In this document: piece after piece, positions 44,101 through 53,445 of the stretch
Layout: each line of letters starts with the position of its first letter
How positions within the stretch are numbered: position 1 is the stretch's first letter
From: Galdieria partita
Lineage: Eukaryota; Rhodophyta; Bangiophyceae; Galdieriales; Galdieriaceae
DNA length: 64,000 nucleotides
Direction: 5' to 3'
Assembly: GCA_025991245.1 (NCBI GenBank)
Contig: BQMJ01000038.1
Location: 62,001-126,000, forward strand
Notes under the pieces: model-generated
Databases searched by the model: none
What the model saw: the letters and a program-made list of their open reading frames with translations, nothing else
What the model was told of the DNA's origin: nothing
Made by a program: the position numbers and the translations under genes

Positions 44101-44577
44101 TTTGTTCACTTTGAGTGCTACCTGAGCGGGTTTTTTCTTTGAAGCCGCAGTCAACGTTTCTGAAGACCATTCACCAATCACTTTTCTGCGTTGCAATGGC
44201 TCTTCTACTTTTTCCTGCTCTTCCGTATTTTGTTTCTCTTGAGCAAGTTCAGTATTCCATTCTGAGTCTTCCTGGTGTCGGAACGGAATGGCAAATGCCA
44301 TTCTTTCCTGTTCTCTTATTCTTTGCAGCATTTCTTGAGCTTCCGTATTGACCTCCGGGTTTTCTATAATTTCTCCCTTTTCGTTACGCAGTAAGCCTTG
44401 TTCTTTCGGCTTTTTAACTACTTCTCCAGAGTCATGTGTTCTTCTCTTCTTATGATAGTCCGATGCCTTATTCCTACTAGGACTTTTACTTTCGTGTCTT
44501 CTCCTTCTTGAAATTCTTGGACTAGAAGACCTGTGAGGACTTGAATGTCTTGAACGGTGATGATTTTTGGGTTCCAT
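41137..44577 (-). CDS. PRP5: DEAD-box RNA helicase PRP5/DDX46
   Basis: One exon, 1146 residues from the ATG at 44577. An Arg/Ser-rich start and acidic region precede DDPLDQYMEDIQKEV (about residue 290), the DPLD motif typical of Prp5/DDX46 that contacts SF3B1. Helicase motifs follow in order: AKTGSGKT (about 485), APTRELA, VIDEADRMFDMG (about 593), SAT, VATSVAARGLD and HRVGRTGRAG (about 770). The C-terminal 300 residues contain a KH-like element as in DDX46. Prp5 remodels U2 snRNP and proofreads the branch-site helix. The gene is intronless although the genome is full of introns. It starts 99 bp from the divergent CDK7 gene. Confidence 0.95.
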   Translation of the reverse strand: MEPKNHHRSRHSSPHRSSSPRISRRRRHESKSPSRNKASDYHKKRRTHDSGEVVKKPKEQGLLRNEKGEIIENPEVNTEAQEMLQRIREQERMAFAIPFRHQEDSEWNTELAQEKQNTEEQEKVEEPLQRRKVIGEWSSETLTAASKKKPAQVALKVNKMESTKTLPNNNPTSRTQAKESVSLRDTDEAGIFSQDLETEIDNEALEGGHGPRKSLEELRQELVNEKVAYERQTVENLQENEEEEEAEGQDDIELRRSTQDSRVLLEENSVEKNNNEESVSMNEDDPLDQYMEDIQKEVNDVLNHSKPKKKSSLKRNGVLEDSFEWTEENSNKEGDERISSDEGGELLSDMEGEDAELIDAGDASDKESGYLSHVRRKRIVYEKVDHSKFNYISFKKNFYIEAPEIAKMSWEDVHEYRKQLGGIRIRGRNCPKPVKTWGQCGLSSSVLDTLRKLRFEKPTAIQAQAIPAIMNGRDVIGIAKTGSGKTLAYVLPMLRHIAAQPSLQIGDGPIGLIVAPTRELAIQIYGEIRRFAKALDIKVVCAYGGSGIGDQIAKLKVGAEVVVCTPGRMIDLLSMNGGRATNLRRVTYLVIDEADRMFDMGFEPQVTRIAENVRPDRQTVMFSATFPPQVENLARKILSQPIEIVVGGRSVAASSIEQFVEVRKEETKFLRLLELIGEWYDKGSILVFVDRQENADRIFNDLILAGYRCMSLHGGLDQADRDSTIADFKNGLVKILVATSVAARGLDVKHLRLVINYDVPNHYEDYVHRVGRTGRAGNPGTAYTFITPEQEVFAPDLVRAVELSAKAAAQEVIGSSNSDEANEFISKYLSKAIPPELRHLVTQFEQKRKVGLAHFAGSGYGGKGYKFNEEEEESTKKLRKAQAREYGLELGDEEEEAATAGRIDDDDDGVVVREISNDASEGTMKGANDIQPITDDEVRMAVAAAGALAEKNARQQGLPPEEIAKRVAQAKAQALSNQSALQRTRAMQLSTKSNSGSGKQNVSESAELSAAARAAALINAKLGLAMGAAVPGDNFISIGGQGGSERRFATEVEINDYPQHARWKVTHKDALLAVEEWTGCAITTKGQYYPPGRNPPPGERKLYLLIEGPDELSVRKASKDIRIQLEEAASSARPDDKPSYGKYSVL

Positions 44578-44676
44578 TCTTTCCACAGTTGTTCAACAAC
44601 GACAAATCCGCTTCTGCCTCTTGAACGATGAATCTAACAATTGAATTGCTGCAGACGACAGACTGTTAGCACTTCC

Positions 44677-46056
44677 ATGTTGCAAGCCAACCACCGAGTA
44701 AAAAGGTATCAAAAGGAGAAAGTATTGGGAGAAGGAACTTTCGGTATGTTTTTGTTCTTCTCTGTTTTTTTTCTTTAATTCTTTCAAGGCATCGTCAACA
44801 AAGCAAAGGACACCAAAACAGGTCAATATGTTGCTATCAAAAAGGTTCGAATGGTAAGATTACTCTTATTTCTTTCGTTATTTTTACACCAGCTTTTCTT
44901 GAAAGGGAAACTCCAAGGATGGTGTAGCTATACCTGCTCTACGAGAAATAAAAATATTGCAAGACGTTCGCCACGAGAATCTGATTGTAAGTGATAGAAT
45001 ATCTAAGTTTTCCTGTTGATCAGTTGTTTTTGTAGAATTTGCTCGATGTTTTTGGTACAAGTAGTAACATCAACTTGGTTTTTGATTATTGCATAGCAGA
45101 TTTGGAACAAATCATAAAGGACAAAACGGTACTTGGTACATTCAAAGCATTTCTCCTCTTATGGTTGTTTGTAGATTGCTTTGAGTACTGCGGAAGTGAA
45201 GGGTGCATTGAAAATGATACTATGTGGAGTTGCGAAACTTCATGACCATTGGCAAGTCTTTTGAGTTACTTTTTTGCCTTTTCTTACTTTTTCTTTTAGG
45301 GTTCTTCATCGCGATTTAAAACCAAGCAATATTCTTATGGATACCCAAGGTGTATTGAAGTTGACAGATTTTGGACTATCCAAATTGTTTGCTAGTCCTG
45401 ATAGAAAGTATACCAATCAAGTAGTTACTCGCTGGTATCGAGCGCCAGAACTGTTATTTGGTGCCACTCAATATGGTACTGGCATAGATATGTGGAGTGT
45501 GGGATGTATCTTTGCAGAGTTGATGTTACGACAACCTTATTTTCCAGGAGACTCGGATATTGATCAATTATCCAAAATATATAGTGCATTAGGAACACCT
45601 ACGGAAGAAGAGTATGTATTTGTTTCATGTTTTTCTATAGTCCATGACTATGGTTGTGAATAGATGGCCTGGTGTAGCTGCTCTTCCTGCTTATGTTGAA
45701 TTTACTCCAAAGCCAAGACCTCCCATGAGACTGTATGTAGAATGACTTTAAGAGATCATTCATTTACAAGTATTAGGACCTTTACAGCTGCTTCTGATGA
45801 AGCACTAGACTTGTTAAATCAGTTTTTATTATTTGACCCTTGTAAGCGTATATCAGCTCATGACGCACTGAATCATCCTTATTTTAAGAAAGCGCCATTG
45901 CCTTGTTCTCCTAACCAGTTTTTGGAAAAAGTGAGAAGCGGTCGTCTGTTACTGGGCAGTGATTCCCATCATGTAGTGAGTCAAGTGGAAACTGATGATC
46001 ATTTGTCAAAGAGAAGAAGATATTCTGACTTTGGAAAGCGTCGATTAGAGTTTTAG
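44677..46056 (+). CDS. CDK7: Cyclin-dependent kinase 7 (CAK/TFIIH kinase)
   Basis: Eight exons (44677-44743, 44789-44853, 44906-44986, 45036-45128, 45175-45251, 45300-45611, 45664-45732, 45777-46056) give 347 residues, the family length. Visible are the glycine loop [13 protein letters not shown], a [15 protein letters not shown] helix in place of [23 protein letters not shown], and the T-loop [19 protein letters not shown] close to CDK7. The fifth intron (45252-45299) starts with GC (GCAAGT), and its phase is needed to make the Trp before VLHRD. CDK7 activates cell-cycle CDKs and phosphorylates the RNA polymerase II tail within TFIIH. Confidence 0.9.
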
Positions 46057-46194
46057 CCATCTATGTTTGAATTGTTAAAGTGTAAATAAGTGAAGTAAAT
46101 CAATATTTGAGGAAAATGAGTTTTTGAAGCAGCTCAAAATAGTTCCTAATGATTGTTGTTGGCCTTTGTTGAAGCCGCCAAAAGTATTTTTTCC

Positions 46195-47342
46195 ATGCTG
46201 TGGACTCGACTTTTATACGCAATGAAACAGAAGCATAACGGGTCGATTTTAGGAAAATATGTGAAACAAAAACAAGTTATATTGACAACTCTATCTCGTT
46301 GTATACACCTTCATTGGGGAGCTGCCGAGTTACCACATCCCGACAAGGCAAGTCCGTCTCTTACTTGACTCTGAAAGTTGCTGTTTCCAACATGTTGTAC
46401 TAGTTGGGAAAAGGTGAAGATGCCTATTTTGTGGAAGAAAACGCTGCAGGTGTTTTCGATGGTGTGGGTGGTTGGGAATCGAAAGGAGTCGATCCTTCAC
46501 TGTATGCTAATGAATTGGCAAAAAAGACTGCAGAGATGGTACGTGATATTGATGATAAATATTCGATGGCTGTGTCAATGTTATTATTGAAAGGTGAAAA
46601 TGAGAGGTCCGTGTCAAATTGTTGAAGCTTTAGAATATGCTGCACAACATACTACCTTCATTGGCAGTAGTACAGCAACTGTAGTTGCCTATTGTAAAGA
46701 AAGGAATAGTATTGTTGGGGTTTGTTTTATTCCCGTTTGTGGATTGTATAGTTGACCAGTTTATTGTATAGTTGAATTTGGGTGATTCCGGATTCTTACA
46801 AGTTCGAAAGGGATCGGTTCTCTTTCGAACAACCGAACAGCAACACTTTTTCAATTGTCCGTTTCAGTTGGGTACTGGATCTCGTAATAAGATACAAGAT
46901 GGAGAGTAGGTCTTGTATTTCTTGGATACATGCTATTCATTTCGAATAGTTTGTATCTCATTGGAATCATTCTCAAAAACTGGGTGATTGCGTATAGATC
47001 TATCGACTTGAGAATAGAAGTAGGGGATTGGTTGATTTTAGGAACTGATGGATTGTTTGACAATATGAAAACGGAGGAAATTTTGGAATTAATCAATTGT
47101 TACGATGGTAATTCTATTCACAAGGTTTATTTAATGATATACAACTATGAATGTTTGTATTTTGGATAGAAAACGTGGAACCTTCTGTATTGGCACATCA
47201 TCTCGCGCAAACAGCCATGGAATTTTCTATGGATGAAAACAAGACAAGTCCATTTGCTGAAAATGCTAATGAAGCAGGATTTATCTATTTGGGTGGAAAA
47301 CGTGATGATATTACAGTCTTAATTGGCAAAGTCGTAAAATAA
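46195..47342 (+). CDS. PP2C-type protein phosphatase PTC7/PPTC7-like
   Basis: Six exons (46195-46347, 46404-46538, 46594-46719, 46772-46905, 46998-47107, 47170-47342) give 276 residues. The first intron has a GC donor (GCAAGT, 46348-46403). Motifs: [20 protein letters not shown] (metal-binding Asp), [37 protein letters not shown] and [19 protein letters not shown] is diagnostic of the PTC7 branch. In yeast and animals PTC7 is mitochondrial and acts on coenzyme Q biosynthesis proteins. The leader of about 45 residues is basic and may be a presequence. The start was placed at the first in-frame ATG. Confidence 0.85.
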
Positions 47343-47373
47343 GAAAGAGGCGCGGGCTGTAAAAAAAAGGAAA

Positions 47374-47816
47374 ATGTCGAAGAATGGCGCCATTGCCAAC
47401 GGATCGATGTCGCCATTTCCCGTGACGCAGCACTCTAGAGATGACCTTACAGAAACTGTGACGGTCGTATTTTCGTGTGGCTGTCCTTTTTATATAGGAG
47501 ATAACGCAGTGTTAGCTATTTGTGGTTCTACTCAGGCTTTGGGCAACTGGAACCTGGATGGAGCCAAGTATTTAGAAAGAGAGCCTTCTAGTGAAGGTCT
47601 ATGGAAAACCAAACTGAAATTGCCACATACGCAATTGGAATACAAGTAACTGTGTTGAAGAAACTAAATAGCCCAACGCTTACTTTTGATAGGTACCTGA
47701 TTCTTTCCAAACAGGATAGCGTACTCATTCGTTGGGAAAGTAGATGGAACCGAAACTTGGATCTGGTAGAAAACAAACTGGCTGCAAAAATAGTGGAAGA
47801 TACCTTTGATAGATAA
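47374..47816 (+). CDS. Stand-alone CBM20 starch-binding protein
   Basis: Two exons (47374-47645, 47693-47816) across a 47-bp intron give 131 residues. About 25 polar residues lead into a single CBM20 domain. It has the first strand TVTVVFSCGCPFY, then VLAICGSTQALGNWNLDGAK with the starch-site Trp, LWKTKLKLP and LEYKYLILSKQD. No catalytic domain is attached. Cyanidiophytes store floridean starch in the cytosol, and no clear transit peptide is seen. A scaffold or regulator on starch granules is plausible but not shown. It converges on BIO3-BIO1 with 24 bp between stops. Confidence 0.85.
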
Positions 47817-47840
47817 AAGACAAACCTAATGTTTATATTA

Positions 47841-50187
47841 TTATGGAATGGCCACATCGTCTTGGTGTGCTAGTAGTGGCTTGTTCGAACGGGAAAAGGT
47901 TTCCAGCAACTTGTTCAACAGGTGATCGCATGCCGATGACTGGGTGCAGGGAGAACACATTAAATAAATCACATTTCCCAATGGTCGAGCATAAATTCCT
48001 TGTGCAAGTAAGGAGTCTAGTAGTTCCTGTGTGACCATGGCATGATAACCTTGTTGGGGAGATCTCAGTTCTATAGCCAACACAGTCCCCAAACAAGATA
48101 CCATGTGAACACTTGGTAAGCAACTCAACTCTCTCACTTTGTCCATATTCCAAAACGCAGTCATTCTATTTTGCTCAATGGATGACTTCTCCTCTTTCAA
48201 GTGACAAGATGTACGATAATAGGCCAGTGATTCCAATGCAACTTGACAGCCTACAGGATAGGCAGTATAAGAATGTCCATGAAGCAAAGCAAACTTTTTC
48301 TTTTCAGCCTATGAAACTCATAATATCAGATTATCAACAATTGCTTTGTGTATTTCTTCAAAATACCTTGAAGGCATCGAATACTTCTTCTGTTGTGAGA
48401 GTAACTGCCATAGGTAATAATCCACCGGTCAATAACTTCGCATATGCAGCAATATCAGGGTATGCCCTTAACAGATGAGTGGATGAAAGTACACCCAGTC
48501 TCCAAATGCCTGAAAATACTTCATCGAATATGACAGGAATTCCTCTTCTTTTTGCTTCTTGAACAAGAACTCTTTGAAAACAGGGATCGATGAGTCGCAT
48601 TCCACCTGCTCCTTGAATCAAAGGCTCTATGATCAAAGAAGCGATGTTACGTGAACTATCCAATATTTTGTTTACATATCGTTGATATATTATTCCTATT
48701 TCTGACTCATCTCGTTGCAAATCTGCCATCTCATCCCAGCTATCCCAATACGCCTGGTTAGCCATGGAACTATTTTGAAACAATTCACTGCTGTTTGAAA
48801 TATCCAATATCCAACGTCCATTTTGCATTCCTATTCGTGGAGGCTCTATAAATACGCCTTTTGGTTGAAACCATGGCGATTGCAACTCGTTGTAATCTCC
48901 TTTCGGACAACAATCCATTGCACCCAAAGTATCTCCGTGATATGAACCGAAGAAACTCAGTACTTCAAGTTGCTGATGAGTACTCCCATGACGCGTAGAA
49001 TATAATCGTAAACCCATTTTGATTGCAATTTCAATAGCAGTTGAGCCATCATCCGAATAGTAAGCTCTATTCGCCCAAGGATATCCCACCGTTTCTAGCA
49101 ATTCCTTGGATAATTGATAAGCTGGTTGATGTATTACTTGAGGGAAAATTACATGTCCATAGCGTCCGGCAGCCTTCATCATCGATCTATTCAACTGAAC
49201 ATTGGCATGACCAACGCCTTGTGTCCACCAACTAGCAACTCCATCAAAGGCATCAAACAAATGCCATGAAGAGGAATCTTCATTCGCTCTAAAAGCAAAA
49301 TAAGGAGATTTGGAATTGGTTTCTTCTGATTTCTTTTGTGCCACTTGATAGTTATCTCCGAAAGCTGAATCTACAATAACTGGATGTAAACTGCTTCCGT
49401 GTTGAGTAAATGGCCACCAAAATAGTTTTGGAGCTTTCTGTTCCATTTCTTCCCATCTTTTTACTCTTTTGGTGAAATATTCTTTGCCGTGCTCTATGAT
49501 CGACTGAAACGCTTGTTGTACTTGTGGCTTTAGATACCAATCATTGGATAATGGAATGTCCTTGGGAGGTAATGAAGGTAATGAGACTATAAGAGTATCT
49601 TTTTCAAGGATTGCATTTTTCCAAGCTTCCCAGTTAGGGTATCCTTGGTCAATAGTTGCTATAATCGGAACATCATAGCCCCGCAATAACAAAGATTCAT
49701 AACACGTCAAAGTAGTGGATATTCCACCGAGAGCACCATCTCCTACAAGAACCACTGGAAGTCGCAATGGACGATAACCATCTGCTTGACTCGTTCCACT
49801 TGGCAACGGTGACAACACACCGCCTGCAGTTTCTATGATGAGGGCAGATCCATGGCTATTTTCCCATTCTTTCAATATTGCTTGCATAACTTGTTGGTCA
49901 CTGATTTGTTTGCCTTGTCTTTTAGCTGCTTCTTCTGCACTCAGGGGTTGTTCAAACACAAAAAGCTTCTTGCAACTCAATCGCTGATCAAATCCTCTGG
50001 AGTCACCCTTCCATAGCTGCTTACAGTGCCTCTGCACAAAAGCTGCATCATCGTCAGGAGGATATCCAGTTTGTACAGGTTTCAAATACAAGCAATGTGT
50101 TACTCGCTTGAGTAGTTGCGACACAATACCTGTAGAAATAACAGTTTTTCCTACGTTTGTATTGGCACCCCAAATTTGAAACCACAT
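47841..50187 (-). CDS. BIO3-BIO1: Bifunctional dethiobiotin synthetase / DAPA aminotransferase (BIO3-BIO1)
   Basis: Two exons (50187-48367, 48308-47841) across a 58-bp intron give 762 residues. Residues 1-220 are the ATP-dependent dethiobiotin synthetase with GANTNVGKT, KPVQTGYP and the ETAGGVLSPLP segment. Residues about 270-762 are the PLP-dependent 7,8-diaminopelargonate aminotransferase (LFWWPFTQH, DDGSTAIEIA, SFFGSYHGDT, IFDEVFSGIWRLG; active-site Lys in AKLLTGGLLPMAV). The fusion performs two consecutive biotin steps, as in plants and fungi. No presequence is seen because the P-loop begins at residue 7; an unseen 5' exon or a cytosolic enzyme are both possible. Confidence 0.95.
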
Positions 50188-50395
50188 ATCTACAGACAGA
50201 CAATGATCATTCACTTCATTCCCCTGTCAAGCCAAGTAGACAAAATGAAAGATGTGAAATAACAACCTGTGAAACATGGAACATTCATTTCGAACCGATG
50301 CTACTTTGCCAAATGTGTACACATCTTAAGGCATTCTCTCACAATCTTCATTCCTTGCTTGAATTGCGAGGAGGGGGTTTGTTCGCTCTCTTAGG

Positions 50396-51331
50396 ATGAA
50401 TGTGATCGCTAGTTATCAACGAGAGTTGTGGAAAAGAGTCTTCAAAACGTGCAATTTGTATTCTAAAAGATCTCAAACGACTTCAACAGCTTCACATGAT
50501 ATACTACCAGAGCCTATTCTCACCACTACTGTCAAAGAGAGAATCTTAGAGCTGTACAAATCAGACCCCGAAAAGTGGTCGAAACAAATATTAGCCACTC
50601 GCTTCAAAGTTTCAGAGCGTACCATCAAGTTTCTTGTGGAAATAGACAGATTAGCACTATCCGTGGTTTCCAGATTGGACCAAGAAGCGTTGCAACATTT
50701 CCAAAAAATGTATGAGAAGAGGAAATCGGTTGAAAGTTCCAGTTTATTATCCAACCAAAGAGCAGCTTTCTCGGAACCACAACCGAAACCAGTCTCTTCC
50801 ATCCGCAGTTGGCCAAAGTTGGAAAGGAAGGATGATCTTGCTGGAGAAACTACCGACGACGTGTTGCAGCAGCTAGGATTCCGAACTATGGGTACTACTA
50901 CTACAGAAGATAAACAAAGTGTAGAAAGGGAAGTGGAATTGGTCAAGAAGTATTTGGAGCCGTCATCAGAAGCTTCTTATAAGAGCTTAGGTTTATTGGA
51001 AGATGCCGTTTCTCCTCGTCGAACCAAGTATCTATTTGTAGATATTAGTAGAAAAATTAGGAATGATTGCAGACCGATATATGTTAGAGATTTTGATGGA
51101 AATCTAAGAGATGCGAATAGAGAGGAAAGACTCAAAGTGTTGGTAGCTCTAGGAGGTCCGTATGATATTCTCAAACCTTATCTTAAGGAATACTATTTAG
51201 AGAAACCATTGTCTGAACAAGTAGAAGAAAAAGTTGCTTTACAAACCAAAGTAGCGTTGTGGAGAAAGTTAAAGAAAGCCAAAAAGAAGGCTCGAAGAAA
51301 AGGACAGTCTGTGGAAACTCCAAAAGAATAA
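50396..51331 (+). CDS. Putative mitochondrial ribosome-associated protein with HTH-like motif
   Basis: One exon, 311 residues. A basic, Ser/Tyr-rich N-terminus suits a mitochondrial presequence. Residues about 45-90 contain ERILELYKSDPEKWSKQILA and TRFKVSERTIKFLV. This W..e.LA.rF.vs..rv.. pattern occurs in mitochondrial ribosome and regulator proteins (Bot1/mS45 and neugrin-type). A basic C-terminal helix (WRKLKKAKKKARRKG) follows. The exact family is not certain. It is divergent from the BIO3-BIO1 gene (208 bp between starts) and converges on SPOUT1 with 24 bp between stops. Confidence 0.65.
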   Translation: MNVIASYQRELWKRVFKTCNLYSKRSQTTSTASHDILPEPILTTTVKERILELYKSDPEKWSKQILATRFKVSERTIKFLVEIDRLALSVVSRLDQEALQHFQKMYEKRKSVESSSLLSNQRAAFSEPQPKPVSSIRSWPKLERKDDLAGETTDDVLQQLGFRTMGTTTTEDKQSVEREVELVKKYLEPSSEASYKSLGLLEDAVSPRRTKYLFVDISRKIRNDCRPIYVRDFDGNLRDANREERLKVLVALGGPYDILKPYLKEYYLEKPLSEQVEEKVALQTKVALWRKLKKAKKKARRKGQSVETPKE

Positions 51332-51355
51332 ACTCTATTGGAACTATCGACCAGT

Positions 51356-52330
51356 CTATTGATAAAGAAAAGGTTGTAAGCGACTTAAAGCGATCATCAC
51401 TGCTTCTTCAGTTCGTATCGTTCTAGAGCCCTGAAAAGGACAAACATTGATATAATCATGAAACAACTCGTCAACACTCCAATGACGACCCACTCCTTGA
51501 ACAAATAGCTTTTCATCTCTGCAAGCATCATATTCCAATCCTCTCCTTCCACCAAATACTAACAATAAATGACGACAAGGAGCAAGTCGGAAAGAAGGAT
51601 CATCTACACTTTTACCTCGTTCTGAAGTTCCAATCACTCTATCATAACCACCTTCATAAGGACATTCTTCCCAAGTCTTGGATAATGCACTAGCAACACG
51701 AACTTGATATCCCCAATACAACCCACCTTCTTTTCTAGGAGTTGTTTTCAAACACAAACTACCACCTAAACATTCTTGTTGTTTCGACTTGCCTAAAGAA
51801 ACCGTTACCCTTTCACCTATCGTCACAGTTTCTTGAGTCTTTACTTTGGCAAGTTGATCCAATCCAATGTCTACCATATACACTCCATTCTGTTCCTCCT
51901 TTAATATGACACCTTCTCTCCAAGGTAGCCATTCGTCTTTTCTCAGGTGATGAGGTGCATCTATTGGATTCAGCAAACCTGCATACTTTAGGTCTTCGCT
52001 CATAGGAAACAAGTGCCGTCTCAAGTATTGCGGCGTTTCCAAGTATTGTAACAAGCGGGTTAGAAATGTTATCGTTGGGTCATCTAAACCATCATTTGTG
52101 TTTTCTTTGTGGTCTTGTGCATACAATACTATTTCGTCGACTTTGAATATAGTGAGCGTACGTGCCAGTTGTCCAACGACATATGTTCGCAACTGTGGTT
52201 TTTGTACATTTTCTAAAATAGTGCATGGTATGGCTACACTCAAAGTACCGAAAGAAGAAGGTTGCGAGTCCAAGTGAGCCACTTGCAAGGAATACTTGGC
52301 ACGTTTCTTTTTCTTGGACGGGAAAGGCAT
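51356..52330 (-). CDS. SPOUT1: SPOUT-fold RNA methyltransferase (SPOUT1/C9orf114 family)
   Basis: One exon, 324 residues. A Lys-rich start (PSKKKKRAKY) precedes the domain. Conserved family segments are LSVAIPCTILENVQKPQLRT, the residues around YLRRHLFPMSEDLKYAGLLN, WREGVIL, GYQVRVASALS and the knot region LLLVFGGRRGLE with FQGSRTIRTEEA. These define the C9orf114 family of putative SAM-dependent RNA methyltransferases, which act on RNA and in animals also affect centrosomes. The full knot is present, so the enzyme looks active. Confidence 0.9.
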   Translation of the reverse strand: MPFPSKKKKRAKYSLQVAHLDSQPSSFGTLSVAIPCTILENVQKPQLRTYVVGQLARTLTIFKVDEIVLYAQDHKENTNDGLDDPTITFLTRLLQYLETPQYLRRHLFPMSEDLKYAGLLNPIDAPHHLRKDEWLPWREGVILKEEQNGVYMVDIGLDQLAKVKTQETVTIGERVTVSLGKSKQQECLGGSLCLKTTPRKEGGLYWGYQVRVASALSKTWEECPYEGGYDRVIGTSERGKSVDDPSFRLAPCRHLLLVFGGRRGLEYDACRDEKLFVQGVGRHWSVDELFHDYINVCPFQGSRTIRTEEAVMIALSRLQPFLYQ

Positions 52331-52357
52331 TTGGACAAATGCTCACAAACGATCCAT

Positions 52358-53311
52358 TTATAGAATAGCTACTGGATTCACTGGAGCACCGGTGCCCCGA
52401 TAGACTTTAAGTGGAGCACCGACATATAAAAAGTCATATTTGCGATGTCTATCACAAGCAGCTGCTAACTTTTCCAAATTGCAAATTTCATTAAACGCGA
52501 TCCCCAAATTCCTTAAAAGTGCACAATGCAGTGGCAACAAGACTTTCGACTCGGGATGCACTGTCATTTCATTCGCCATAGTATCCGTACAAAGAGCTGG
52601 AATTTCCATTTGATGGAACCACTGAACCAGTTCTGGAGAGTAAGTCATTCCTGGTTCATTCAAACCATCATAAAACTCTTCTCTCGATTGTTCATAAAAA
52701 CTTTGCAAAAATGCCGTACGGATAACTAGAATATCATGTTTCTCAATAACAACACCTTGTTTCGATGCTGCGTCCTTGATATCTTGCAAAGTAATTTCTT
52801 CTCCCTTATCTAAACGGGATTTGCCACGGATTCTCGGCATATCCAATAACACACCACGTCCTACTACTCCTTTCTCTCCAATTGGGACGATGGAAGCCTT
52901 TTCCATACCTCCCATGGTAGTGTCTGCAGAATATCCATTCCAAATATGATCATCATACCAAAAGTGACCCATAGCGTCATATTGTGTGGATCCCTGCAAG
53001 TACATAGTGATACCATCGTCAGAATATTCTCCACCACCCGGTAATGAATTCGATTTGCCACTTTTGTAATAACTCTTATCTTGAGTCATAAACTTGAGTG
53101 CTCCCGTTCTTCCAGGGAATACAGGTTCCCCCTTTGGATTGGCAATCAACTCACCCAATGTATAGACTTCACCCAAACGAACCGACTGAATGCCTCTCAA
53201 TACTTCCTGGTGGGTTAAAAAGTTGAGTGAGCCGAGTTCATCATCAGGCCCCCATCTACCCCAGTTTTTAGGAGCAGATGCTAGCAAGTCTTTCATTGAC
53301 TTGTGTGACAT
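52358..53311 (-). CDS. Cyclase-family protein (kynurenine formamidase-like metal hydrolase)
   Basis: One exon, 317 residues from the ATG at 53311. The protein matches the bacterial cyclase/KynB fold: NWGRWGPDDELGSLNFLT at the N-terminus, the metal-site region TQYDAMGHFWYDD, then GRGVLLDMPR and HDILVIRTAF, and DTMANEMTVHPESKVLLPLH near the end. In the canonical family the metal motif is HxGTHxD; here it reads DAMGHFWYD, the variant of the longer proteobacterial branch. The substrate is unknown. No intron and a bacterial look suggest gene transfer. It is head-to-head with a dehydrogenase of similar character. Confidence 0.85.
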   Translation of the reverse strand: MSHKSMKDLLASAPKNWGRWGPDDELGSLNFLTHQEVLRGIQSVRLGEVYTLGELIANPKGEPVFPGRTGALKFMTQDKSYYKSGKSNSLPGGGEYSDDGITMYLQGSTQYDAMGHFWYDDHIWNGYSADTTMGGMEKASIVPIGEKGVVGRGVLLDMPRIRGKSRLDKGEEITLQDIKDAASKQGVVIEKHDILVIRTAFLQSFYEQSREEFYDGLNEPGMTYSPELVQWFHQMEIPALCTDTMANEMTVHPESKVLLPLHCALLRNLGIAFNEICNLEKLAAACDRHRKYDFLYVGAPLKVYRGTGAPVNPVAIL

Positions 53312-53445
53312 GACGAACACTAGTGAGAAATGGAAGATTTCACAGTTTTTGTGGGCAATCCACGTAGAAATTCCGAATTTCTTCTACTTTGAGTTTCTTA
53401 ACAAGGCAATCCGATGAGAGCGTGGATGAAATAGCGTTTGTGGAA
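53312..53445. promoter_or_regulatory. Short bidirectional promoter region
   Basis: Only 134 bp separate the divergent ATG codons of the cyclase and dehydrogenase genes, so any promoter elements must be shared or overlap. It is AT-rich with no element I can name. Confidence 0.5.
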
